Shown here in pieces: positions 54,021 through 64,000 of a stretch of 64,000 nt of DNA (positions are counted from its first letter, which is position 1; each line of letters starts with the position of its first letter). The stretch covers positions 1,860,001 to 1,924,000 of the forward strand of contig CM074145.1 in assembly GCA_037178625.1 (NCBI GenBank), written 5' to 3'. This DNA comes from Skeletonema tropicum (lineage: Eukaryota; Bacillariophyta; Thalassiosirophyceae; Thalassiosirales; Thalassiosiraceae). The notes under the pieces were generated by a model. That model was not told where the DNA came from, ran no database searches, and worked only from the letters and a program-made list of their open reading frames with translations. The translations under genes and the position numbers were made by a program.

Positions 54021-54052
54021 AAAATCGCACCAAAAAATTTTGGTGCGATTTT
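54021..54052. repeat. 32-bp perfect-arm palindrome next to the minisatellite
   Basis: AAAATCGCACCAAAA and TTTTGGTGCGATTTT, 15 bp each, around AA. The half-site GGTGCGATTTTCTGAG also occurs at 56601-56616, followed by a second GGTGCGATTTTTTGAG at 56619. Could be an element end or a hairpin in a transcript. Confidence 0.8.
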
Positions 54053-54328
54053 TCCACAACTAAGTAGGCGACACCGCACAAAATACGAAACAACCATGTG
54101 AGTATGCCCTCCATAGATCGCACCTATCAACATGTTGAACCCAAACTGATAGCCAGAATCTCTTGAGGAAGTATATTCGAATACAATTATTAATTAGTTG
54201 ACCAGTATATAACTAGTAGATAAAGCGCAAGCATCGGTCCAAAACAGCCTATTTCAGCTGGTAAATAGAATCAAATTTCTGTTATATTTTATTATTAGAG
54301 TGATTCTATGTGTCGATAATAATAATAT

Positions 54329-54385
54329 AACAGAAATTTTAAAGTACGTCTGATTAGCCCTCTCTAGGGGCGAAATTATGACTAA
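54329..54385 (+). repeat. Diverged copy of the 76-bp dispersed element
   Basis: AACAGAAATTTTAAAGTACG, then CTG, conserved, after which the match becomes loose (TTAGCCCTCTCTAGGGGCGA). The leading AATATAACAGAAATTT is the inverse of AAATTTCTGTTATATT at 54275-54290. Confidence 0.6.
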
Positions 54386-56662
54386 CCAACATGTGTGCTG
54401 TGTGTGTCGGTAGCATCCATAGTGAGTTTTGATGGACTCTTGAGTCCATCATCGATTTTGATGAGTCCATCATCAATTTTACCAGGTATCCCCCTACCAG
54501 ATGCAACGATTTCCACGACAATCAATTTATGACACTAGTATTTGTGACTATTCTGTAGAATGGATTCTACACTTTCCTAAACCCCACCACACCTATCCTA
54601 CACCCCCTACGGCCTACATCATGGCACTTCTACACCCCATGGGCGACCATCCACTGCAACCACCGGCCATAGTCTGTTAGAGCATGTTATGAGCTTTCGT
54701 TAGAGCCGCCGGTCGGCGTTGTTGGTGGCGAATTATTCAAAATATAGCGTGTAGTGTCGAAAAATGAGGACATCGATCGCAACAAGATATTATTTATGCA
54801 CATTTTGATTGAAGCCGTGGCGTAAATCGTCTAATGATATATAAGGAAGGTATTTGCAACATGGCGGCATTATGGGGCGGTCGTCGGTGTCGGTTGATAC
54901 GTTATGATGGCCGAGAAAAGTGCACTCGGACGACGCTGCAGACGATGTCATCGTTATATTTAAAGGCGTTTCGCTTCCCTGTTACTGATACTGCCACCCA
55001 CAATGATCAACACAATAATCATCTTTGATTTGCCTCAAGGGTGGACTATCCATGAGCTATGTCAACGGAATAATCCTTGCGTATCTACCTGTTTTGAGAC
55101 AGATGAAAATGCTATCAACAACATCTGCTGGGTGGTTATTGGCGGAACAAAATGGGAAGGGACGTTGTACGAGGCAGCAACCTTTGTTATTATGCTATGA
55201 GAGAGGGGGGGGACAACAATTTGGTGACCTGCGTCTTGACACTACGAATAACAAATCATTATTGTTGAAATACATGATGCTATCAAGTTCGAATAATTTC
55301 AAATAACAAAACACAATCTGTCGACTTCTTTCGTTATAATGGCAATATTTATGGTAACAGTTGATCATCTACACTACCACCCCATACATGATTACTCATT
55401 AAAGTGCTCTTGGCCAAAATACATTGTAAAGAGTATAAATGTGTCATTGACCTATTCAGCAGTGATCTGTAATTACCCTCCTCAGTGATACTTTGTTGGC
55501 ATGCACCACCTCAAATGAGCATAAACACAGTCTCCAATGCAGATAAAATATATCTTCTAGGATTTCATAATAAGATGTTGTCGTGTAAGCCTTGATATCA
55601 TATTAATTGAAGAATTTAAGTCGCTTGCAGCTTCTTGATGGCTGCCGTAATGGACCTCAATAATGGGAGTTTCGAGGGATGACCTCCCATAAATTACCAC
55701 CTGAATTTGTTTAGGATAGTTATATGAAGGATATGGAGGGGTGGTATTCCATGTCAGCCATGGTAACATGGATTAATTGACCATCATTGCCCATCTGACG
55801 CACGCCCAAATTATGACGAATTTCATTTAGTGACCAAATACGTCAACACACGCTAAATATCGAGACCGTCCGACTGCACCATTCGATTCTACGTTAAAAA
55901 TGGGTCTAGGGACAATATTGGGGGGTCAGTAAGTGTATGATCGTTGGTGTTAAAGGCGTTATCCTGCTGATAGCGGCATGGTGGTTTTGTGATTTGGTAC
56001 TAGTGTCCATAAGGTATGTAGGCTTTGATGATCTAACTCTTACTGTTTTTACTACACGGTGCACACTAGAATTTTGGTGATGGACTCAGGAGTCCATCAT
56101 CACTCAAAATAACCCCAAAAAACTCACTACAACTGTTTCTCAGATTCTCAGATCGCACTCCAAGCCAGAAGACAGAAGACCTAAATAGTCTCCTGGCCAG
56201 GATTAGTTCAACCATACGGTTGTTTACGTCGTCGATTTCTCCAGTTCATTGAGGACTGCGTCTGTTCTCGGCTGTCCCTTCTCACGATATATACAATACT
56301 ACTCTTTTTGCGTGTTCCTCGGCTTCATCAGCCACACGTTGTCGCTGAGGTGGCGGTAATGGTGGGCCGAATGCATTGAAGTAGAACGATAATGTTCGTT
56401 GACTTTCCTTCCGCTGTTCTGCTCGCATCTCGAGCACCTATGCAGCTGTTGTAATGCGAGTATGGTGCATATGATGACTCCCAGAGGTTTTATCGAAAGG
56501 TAATAACATGTACTATCAACTTATGGTCGGTGCAGGTAGGTAGAGGGTCGAAGTTTCAGTCGATGTGTGTTTTGTGCGTAGAAAGCTAGCAAAATATTTT
56601 TGGTGCGATTTTCTGAGTGGTGCGATTTTTTGAGCGCGGTGTAGCAAGTCAAAAGATCTAAC
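54386..56662. other. 2.3 kb intergenic bounded by palindromic words
   Basis: No gene seen. GATGGACTCTTGAGTCCATC at 54431-54450 and GATGGACTCAGGAGTCCATC at 56080-56099 are each near-palindromes, and together with flanking GAGTTTT/AAAATTC words act like inverted ends of a 1.7-kb stretch. The stretch has no long open frame. Confidence 0.45.
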
Positions 56663-57231
56663 ATGAAAGTCCAACTCTTCGCTTCCGCAGCACTTATGCT
56701 ACTCAGCGCCATCCCAGGTGCTCTCTCTGCCGATGTCGATGCCCATGCCGAGGTAAGCTCTTTCTTCTTGCTACTATATTGATTTTACACCGTGGCTGCT
56801 GCTCGCTGGCGCAATCTAGCAAGCACACATCTCGGACTGGTTCGTTTTCTTTACAATTATACATGGTTGCACTTGCAATTTCAAGAAGTTTCTCACTCTT
56901 TTGCTTTCGTTCGTCGATGATATTCTTCTCTCTGTAGCACCGCCATCTCAAAGAAGGAAACTTTGAAGAGATGAAGTCACCCTCCGCTCAGTCGATCTCT
57001 CTTCGTGGAGCTTTGTCTGCCACTGCCACTGCCTTCGCCGCCGCAGCAGCAGAAGCAGATGTTGCAGGTGGATGTGATTGGATGCCATTTCACAGTTTAG
57101 TGGTGTGCTTTCATACAACAAGTGAGTCTCTGTGTAAGAGCTGCAACCTCTGTAAGTGGGATGCTCATGGAGGATACGATGGAAATTACACACACTGTGT
57201 AGCTTCAGGTTATGCTGATGCCCAAGCCAAG
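56663..57231 (+). CDS. Secreted Cys-rich small protein, at least two exons
   Basis: Exon 1 56663-56752 is MKVQLFASAALMLLSAIPGA then LSADVDAHAE, a clear signal peptide with cleavage after SA. Exon 2 56938-57231 joins in phase: HRHLKEGNFEEMKSPSAQS, an Ala-rich stretch, then GGCDWMPFHSLVVCFHTTSE and SLCKSCNLCKWDAHGGYD with six Cys, ending SGYADAQAK before GTCAGC. The exon 1 end (DAHAE) and exon 2 end (DAQAK) and the introns after them are similar, so an exon-intron unit was duplicated in tandem. The following exon is not found: the second intron lacks the CTCTGTAG acceptor of the first. No family recognised. Confidence 0.6.
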
Positions 57232-57413
57232 GTCAGCTCTTTCTTCTTGCTATTACTATTATTGTTATTGCTCTCTTACTGTGGCTGCTACTCTTGCTGG
57301 CGCAATCTAGCAAGGAGACATTTCCATTCTTGGACTGGTTCGTTTTCTTTACATTTATACATGCTTGCAAGAAGTTCCTCACCCTTTTGCTTTCGTTCGT
57401 CGATGATATTCTA
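57232..57413 (+). repeat. Duplicated copy of intron 1 of the secreted-protein gene
   Basis: Matches 56753-56937 along its length (AGCTCTTTCTTCTTGCTA ... GCTGGCGCAATCTAGCAAG ... TTTTGCTTTCGTTCGTCGAT, GATATTCT) with insertions in a TTATTA run. It ends TATTCTAAG where the first has TTCTTCTCTCTGTAG. Confidence 0.8.
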
Positions 57414-58298
<885 letters not shown>

Positions 58299-58573
58299 CG
58301 AAGTAGTATCCACCCTTTCATCTCCGAATATGGAGGAGGAGGTATCCTCCTCAATGACACTTCTTCTCTTCTTCTTCTTTTCGTGTGTTGTTGCAACTAC
58401 GGAGGAGGAGGAGGAGGGTGAAGATGATGTCGACGATGATAATCCTCCAACAACAACTACACCTCTACTCGTTTAATCTACCATGTGAGACTCCCATCTT
58501 AAATCTGTCATACTCTACGTTATCATCGTTCACACGTACGGTCATGTTACCCGCACAGAAAAACTCCTCAAAC

Positions 58574-59521
58574 TCAATGGATCTCTCGTATGTAGTTGGC
58601 TTGTTCCTCCCTCTGTGGACGTTTCATCTCATCTATGGCAGCCCGATGTGCATGACAAGTCGCGATAAACTGATCTTCACTCACCTCTCCTTTTTCGTAG
58701 CACTGCTGCAAAGCTTTCATTGAATAATCACATCCAAGGTTAGCTGCGATCATCAGATGCTTCACTGCTCTTTGAGTGTTTCCACGTCTCATTTTCTCAT
58801 TATGTGCAAGAGTGAATCTAGCACCAACATGACCAGCGATGGCAGCTTCTTCCAACTGATGCCATTCCTTTTCCTCGTTCTTCTCAACACCCAATCCATC
58901 CCGATACAAAAGGGATAGCAGATAGATCGCATCCACGTCGCCCAACTCAGCTGCCTTTGTCCAGTACTTGAAAGCATCTTTGTAATTACCATCGTGGTAG
59001 CACTTTTTACCCCTTTCCTGTATTGCAACTCGATCGTTCACTGCTACTCGTTTCATACTGTTCATATTGAGCTCTCTATTGCTTCTTGGTTCGGGCTGCC
59101 GACACAAAGGGCACTTATGCTGTATCTTCTTGTTGGCCTCACGTAGCCTGATGGCACGACGACAGCCTTTGCAGATCAAATTACTACAACATGATTGCAA
59201 CGTGGATTTGTATGGGTCGAGCGGTAGGGGTAAGAAACAGATTGGACAATCCCCGAGATGTGTAGTTTGAGGCTGCCTGAACAAAATGTCGTCGCCATCG
59301 CACACTTCAGCTTCTGCCGCCCGATCTCGTTCATAATAATCATTGTTCTTCAATAGATTGGCGTTGTCTTCATCAGCTTCTGGCGTGCCGTGAGACGCAC
59401 AAGATATGTCAGTGTCGGCTGCTTCTGCAACTGCACTCGTCTTCTTACTTGCATCGCTATCGCTCGCAGGTGAAGTTGAGCTTCTCCGATAAAATCGACG
59501 TAAGCAGAGATTGAGCATCAT
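58574..59521 (-). CDS. RING finger and Sel1-repeat protein
   Basis: Single exon, 315 residues. Residues 1-85 are polar, Ala/Asp/Glu-rich. The RING is at about 93-145: CPICFLPLPLDP, CCSNLICKGCRRAI, HKCPLCRQPEP. Sel1-like repeats follow: FKYWTKAAELGDVDAIYLLS, LEEAAIAGHVGARFTLA, HLMIAANLGCDYSMKAL. The ending TCHAHRAAIDEMKRPQREE is the family signature also seen in the MYND protein at 40421, so the two belong to one diatom-expanded group with different fingers. Likely a ubiquitin ligase or adaptor with a Sel1 solenoid for partner binding; no substrate is indicated. Frame intact, start at the first ATG. Confidence 0.85.
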   Translation of the reverse strand: MMLNLCLRRFYRRSSTSPASDSDASKKTSAVAEAADTDISCASHGTPEADEDNANLLKNNDYYERDRAAEAEVCDGDDILFRQPQTTHLGDCPICFLPLPLDPYKSTLQSCCSNLICKGCRRAIRLREANKKIQHKCPLCRQPEPRSNRELNMNSMKRVAVNDRVAIQERGKKCYHDGNYKDAFKYWTKAAELGDVDAIYLLSLLYRDGLGVEKNEEKEWHQLEEAAIAGHVGARFTLAHNEKMRRGNTQRAVKHLMIAANLGCDYSMKALQQCYEKGEVSEDQFIATCHAHRAAIDEMKRPQREEQANYIREIH

Positions 59522-60290
59522 TTCTTTTACGGGGGGTTTCAGCAGCAGTACGTATTATGTAGCGTCAAGGAGGGCAGAGATCAGCTTGGGGAAAAGGATT
59601 ACTTTCTGCTGCGTCATCGATCATCGACATCGACAGAATCATGTCTTTATCTGTGTGCATGTTCCTTTACATAAGTACGTTCTCTATGTATTTTTTAATA
59701 TGTAGGAGTAACGTAAATGAAGCGAAGGTTTTTCTTTGGTGTTCTTTTGTCCCACTTTCAACAGAAACCCTGAAAACAGTGACTTTACATTTTTTACATA
59801 CATGTACTTATGTACACACTTACTTACCTCACGGGAACTGGTACATACCGAAGTGGGAAGAAATGCAACTGTCTTTTGAAAAATATCCTGTGTGTGATTT
59901 CTCGAAATTCTACGTAATGAAGGTTAATCCTCGTTGTTGGGCGGGCGGCATTTTTTTGTGTACGGCGGGCGAAGGACGCCGCCGCCAGCTCCCGCCCACC
60001 AGCCGGCAGCGCGCCACCCGACACAACGCACAATCAACAATCAACAATCACCAACCAAACGAACCCAAACTTCAATCAACATGAGGAATGAGGACACCAA
60101 TGACTTGTATCTTGTATGGCCATGCAAACGCAACACAACATCTCTAGAGATATATGATCTACCTGCTCTGTCGATAGGGGCTTTGTTGAGGAAAGTTGCA
60201 TAGTCGCAAACGACGTTATTATATCATCTTTGAAGACGGCGAGCCAGTACACAATCTATCTACTCTCCTACCTCACTGCACACAGAAACA
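59522..60290. other. Divergent promoter region, no gene seen
   Basis: Upstream of both the RING-Sel1 gene and the KH-like gene. A CAATCAACAATCAACAATCA stretch at 60032 and a G/C-rich patch at 59940-60015 are the only compositional features. Confidence 0.5.
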
Positions 60291-62214
60291 ATGTCCTCAC
60301 CAACCCCAATGAAGCTAGTAAAACAAGAGGAAGACAACATTTCCAACGTCGCCACAGACGACTCTGAAACCGAAGATGATGACATCTGCATCGACAAACT
60401 TCAACTGCTCGACTCCAAATTTGCATCCGATTCGAAATTTCCAGTGGGGTGCAAAATCTGGTATGATGCTCTCAAATCGAGGGCGTCAAAAGTGCTTCGT
60501 GCCAAGAGTGGGTGTGTGACAAAGGTGTATTTTGACTTTCAGAGTATGCGGCATGTGTACAGGGTGAAATCAGCGGGGGACTTTGAGCATATGGTGTATC
60601 AAGATAGGCTCATGTTCGGAATCAATTGTCCTGTGTCAGTGACGAATTCTGATAATGAAGCGAAAGATGGTGTTATTGTAGTGCCAAAGATTGATGTCGG
60701 TAATGATAGCAAGCCACTGATTTCGTATGCTGTGCAATTTACGGAGGGGAGGCACGTCTCTGTGGAGTTTCTTGTGGCTGCTGAACGTATCAAATATAGA
60801 CACGACAAATCGAATGAACTTGACGATAGGAATGATGGTATGGAGGATAAGAAAGAGACAAATGATAATGATACTGCGCAAGAAGGAGATGTAGAAATGA
60901 AAGAGTCCAAAATAGATACAAAACTTGGAGAGAAAACAGCAGTATCAAAGAATGAGGGGGGGGGAATATTGCCTCGGACCACTCCTCCATCCACAACGGC
61001 AGATGAGAGTCGAATAACTGCAAACGTGGGGGAAGCCGGAAATTCTTTGGTGAAGATTGCAAAAAACAATAAGACAGACAATCATGATGTGGTTCGAAGT
61101 GTTGCTTCAAATGAATATTCCAAATTAGCCGACATAAATGTGCAACAAATTCAGCAACAACGAATTCAGCAAACTTTGGAGGGGGGACTACAATCCAAAA
61201 GAGACAGAAACGTCATTACAGCAACAACAGCCCCGACACCATCAACTCGGATAGATCAACAAGAACCTCGATCTAGCCCTCTTGGGACTAGTCGCTGGAA
61301 GCCACCGGCAAAGGAGAAATCTCCCCAGGGGAAGGGGGACCATGGGTTGGAAGGAGGAGGTGTGCCGTCTCTGGAGCGCAAGAGGAGCTCTGGGTCGGAA
61401 GTAAAGTCGGATGTAGGCGAGCGCCCAAATAAAATGGTCAAGACTGAGACGATCAGTGATGGCAAAGGATCAGAAAGGACGTTGTGTTGCACTCTTACTA
61501 TTCCGGAGTGGGTGTATCAAATCCGTGGGCGGAAACATCCATTATTTCGTAAGTGATTTCGCCTGTATGTAATCCTTCACCTGCAGATTTTACTGTATCT
61601 CACCTCACACATGCATACTCATTATCACTACAGTCCATATCATTGGAGTCAAAAATGATAAATCGACTGGTTACAAAACAAAAAGGATCGAATCAATGGC
61701 CGGTTGCAAAATTTGTATTTCAGGCAAGCATCATCCAATGAAAATTGATATCACGTCCAAGTCGATTCAGAATGTAGCGCAGGGTATTAGTATGATAGAA
61801 GAGTCTCTAATGGAGTTTGTATCGGATGAAAACTCGGAAAAAAGAATGTTGTATGAATTGGTTTCAACTGCAGAGGGATCGTTCAAATTCAAAAGAAATG
61901 ATAGTTTTGGGATGCTGTATAGAAACAATGAATGGTGGGCCCTATTTGAGCTGCCCTACAACGTTAGGGGGAATAGCGGACAGTATCATGGGAAGTTCTT
62001 GACACAGTTACAGCCATCTTTGTCTGGAGATTGCAGAATTGAGCTGTTTGGGGATACTTTTGGTGTGCCGCTAGAACATACTTCTCCGTTTGTACTCATT
62101 CGTGGCACGAAGCATAAGGATGTGAAAGATGCGGTTTCAATTGTCAGGGATAAGATGAGAAGGCACCAAAATAGAGGGCCGGGGAGAGGATGTGATTGCA
62201 TGCCAAAGTGGTGA
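60291..62214 (+). CDS. Tudor/Agenet-like and KH-like domain protein, two exons
   Basis: Exon 1 60291-61548 (TATTTC/GTAAGT) and exon 2 61634-62214 (CACTACAG/TCC) join in phase to 612 residues. After an acidic start, FPVGCKIWYDALKSRASKVL and GCVTKVYFDF...HVYRVKS (about 55-100) resemble a Tudor/Agenet-type beta-barrel; this is weak. The middle is long, charged and disordered. The junction region LTIPEWVYQIRGRKHPLF / LHIIGVKND then KRIESMAGCKICISGKHHP looks like a KH RNA-binding fold with an insert in place of the GxxG loop. A compact C-terminal domain follows (FGMLYRNNEWWALFELPYNV; VPLEHTSPFVLIRGTKHKDV). It is probably a nuclear or RNA-associated protein. The first ATG is used. Confidence 0.65.
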
Positions 62215-62854
62215 CCGAAGCGAAATGCCTGTTGATCATATTGACAAAGGCGAAACATTTGATCATGAATACATTCGACGTAGTTGGTAATGCGCAGTAA
62301 TCTCACATAGTTTATATGAGCTAGCGTCTGTGCGATCTTGAAACGAGCTTTTAAGGTAGGCGCAAGCATGCTTCTCGGTGCTCTTAAAAGGTGCCGGAGA
62401 CCCAGAAAATGAGTATGAGTCAGCTTTGAAAAGTTTCAATCAGTGAAAAGATAACTTTATCTCGTCAACACAAGAGTATCCAGACATTCTTCACGCTGGA
62501 GATTTCCAGCTCTTCCTGCCCTTTGGAGGTCCAAGGTTTGCTATTATTAACGTGGAAGTGATCTTAGGTTAGCCTGCTCTTTTGAGGAAGGCATATTGTA
62601 TCGGGATGTAATAGTGGGCGCTTTTCATACCCTCTTTGATGGGCGGTGCCCACGTGGGTTGGGAAAATCAGTTTATCCCCATATCGGCCAAAAATTACCC
62701 AAAATCTTCCGTCAACAGCCCGTCAAGCCTGCCTAACATCACACTCAAGCCAGTCCCTCTTGTGGGCACGCCCTCGCGCCGACGAACCGCCCTTGAGCCC
62801 GTCAGGGCACGCATACTAACTCTGCCATCGCCATCGTCGCCCAATACCAATAGT
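62215..62854. other. Convergent 3' spacer, no gene seen
   Basis: Lies between the 3' ends of the KH-like gene and the last gene. No protein-like frame; short minus frames overlap the untranslated ends. Confidence 0.55.
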
Positions 62855-63998
62855 CTACACAAACGATGAATTCTTGGCAAGCCCCCCACTCTTCTTTACA
62901 AAGAAAAAGATCATGATCGCAACAGCAGATGCAGCAGAGGCGACAATGATACCAGTCATCATAACATTGACCTTGGTAGGAGTGGAAGTGGAACAGAAGC
63001 GATGGCGTTGGCACCATCATCGTCTAAAAGTAAAGTTTCCACCTCATTCTTCGCTAGCACAACGCTGATAGCAAAAGCGGTCTCCGTATCACCAAGAGGT
63101 GCAGCCAAGGCACGGGTAGAACCAGATCCAGCAGCGCCAAGAACGTCAAAGTCTTCAATGAGTTCAACTGCAAGGCGACGACGACTGTTGACAAGCTTGA
63201 GGTACACAACACCAGACACTTTGGCAATGTTGTTTCTATCGTAACTGAAGAAATCGGCAGGAATGACGGAAGCGACGTGCATACCATTCTCGCTTGTGAC
63301 CTTGGTCTTGGAGGAAATGGAGCTGTCCCGGAGATCGCCATCCTTAACAATAGCAAACTCCGAGCCGTCTTGGGTGACGGTGACATTGCCGAGGCCGTCG
63401 ATCTCCATCTCCGCATTAACGGATTTCATACAGACATTCAAATAGTCGTTGGGTCCGAGCAAATTTGTGTTGCAGTTAAAGTTGTTTGCACCATAACAAG
63501 TGCATGCTTCAATATAGTTTCCCACCGTTGCAGTCAATTCAATTAATTGAATAAACTCAAGAAACTCGGGCTCAGGCTCAGAAACCGCGATTCCACTGGT
63601 GGACGTTGACGAAAATTCAAACCCTTCTGCGGCTGCTATTTCCTTGTATGAGGTTTCAAAGGAACCGTCGTCAATCGACTGAGTGAAGGCGGTCTCATAG
63701 GTTTCGAAGTATTCTTGGACTTTAATGATGCAACTGTTGGTCCCATCGCAGTACGCCAAAAAAGTGATCTTAACATTAATGTCAAGATCTTCAGTCTGAT
63801 AGTCTCCTGATGCGGTGACTTCAACTTTTGCGTCAATTCCGGCTTCTTGAAGGATATTCTCAGTCGCCGCTTGAAATGCTCCAATGATAATGCCTAATGT
63901 TGCGTCTGAATCATCTTCCACAGTTGTCAAGGCCCTCACTTCCGTACCTCCTTCAACAATTGTGTCACCACCAGTCATTGTTATATTTACGTCAGCGA
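62855..63998 (-). CDS. Type I membrane protein, 5' end outside the window (frameshift near 62995)
   Basis: The frame is open from the window edge (VADVNITMTGGDTIVEGG), so the Met at 63978 is probably internal. About 330 residues form an acidic, Thr/Ser-rich ectodomain with paired Cys (FLAYCDGTNSCII; EACTCYGANNFNCNTN; YLNVCMKS). The main frame ends SVPLPLLPRSML, but one base away near 62995 it continues STSTPTKVNVMM and TGIIVASAASAVAIMIFFFV then KKSGG and a stop at 62855, a typical membrane anchor with cytosolic Lys. One extra base in GCTTCTGTTCC would explain it. No family recognised; it could be a cell-surface or vesicular protein. Confidence 0.65.
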
Positions 63999-64000
63999 CG

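Noticed and set aside
53669..54123. Four overlapping 120-140-residue frames of repeated peptides
   Set aside because: Products of the 13-bp minisatellite, whose period shifts through all frames.

Overview
The window looks like nuclear DNA of a centric diatom (Thalassiosira/Skeletonema/Cyclotella type). This is inferred, not proven. The signs are short GT-AG introns in otherwise compact genes; two RING or MYND plus Sel1-repeat proteins of the kind greatly expanded in centric diatoms; a gene with many 25-residue C-x4-C ... GGVCxRHGAK fingers; relics resembling diatom Ty1/copia elements; and a SOUL haem protein with a secretory leader ending in an ASAFAP-like 'SEAF' site, as used for diatom plastid import. 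There is no bacterial operon structure. A 500-base run of N at 31862-32361 marks a scaffold gap.

Layout. 1-8.2 kb is repeat-rich: an LTR-like direct repeat encloses a copy of the promoter and first 212 codons of the SWI3 gene, followed by about 5.5 kb of decayed retroelement-like sequence. 8.3-13.1 kb holds a SWI3/SMARCC chromatin-remodelling subunit and, convergent to it, a three-exon MFS-type transporter. 14-17.6 kb holds a small organelle-targeted SET methyltransferase, a dead tyrosine-recombinase gene and a broken CCR4-like nuclease plus Mut7-C gene. 17.9-19.1 kb is a cluster of short inverted-repeat elements. 20.2-22.7 kb is a decayed duplicate of the SWI3-tail/transporter block, split by a 388-bp foldback element. 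25-28.3 kb holds an ankyrin/coiled-coil gene and a PDZ gene. 29.9-31.9 kb holds a DDE-transposase-like gene cut by the gap. 32.4-41.4 kb is two near-identical 4.5-kb units plus the start of a third, each carrying a membrane protein, a MYND/RING/Sel1 gene, an unknown gene and a copia relic. 42.6-48.4 kb holds a membrane-anchored RING ligase (with a short C-terminal exon found here), the tandem finger gene and a pentameric ligand-gated ion-channel-like gene. 49.9-52.1 kb holds the SOUL gene and a second SET paralogue. 52-58.5 kb is sparse, with minisatellites, palindromes, a secreted cysteine-rich protein gene and a large GTA microsatellite. 58.5-64 kb holds a RING-Sel1 gene, a Tudor/KH-like gene and the 3' part of a membrane glycoprotein-like gene running off the window.

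The genes show no shared pathway; they are independently transcribed eukaryotic genes. Two themes stand out. One is recent duplication: the SWI3 5' end, the transporter, SET genes and 4.5-kb units. The other is single-base frameshifts inside otherwise conserved genes (SWI3, ankyrin, PDZ, finger gene, MYND-Sel1, last gene). Some of these may be long-read consensus errors; the decayed copies clearly are not.
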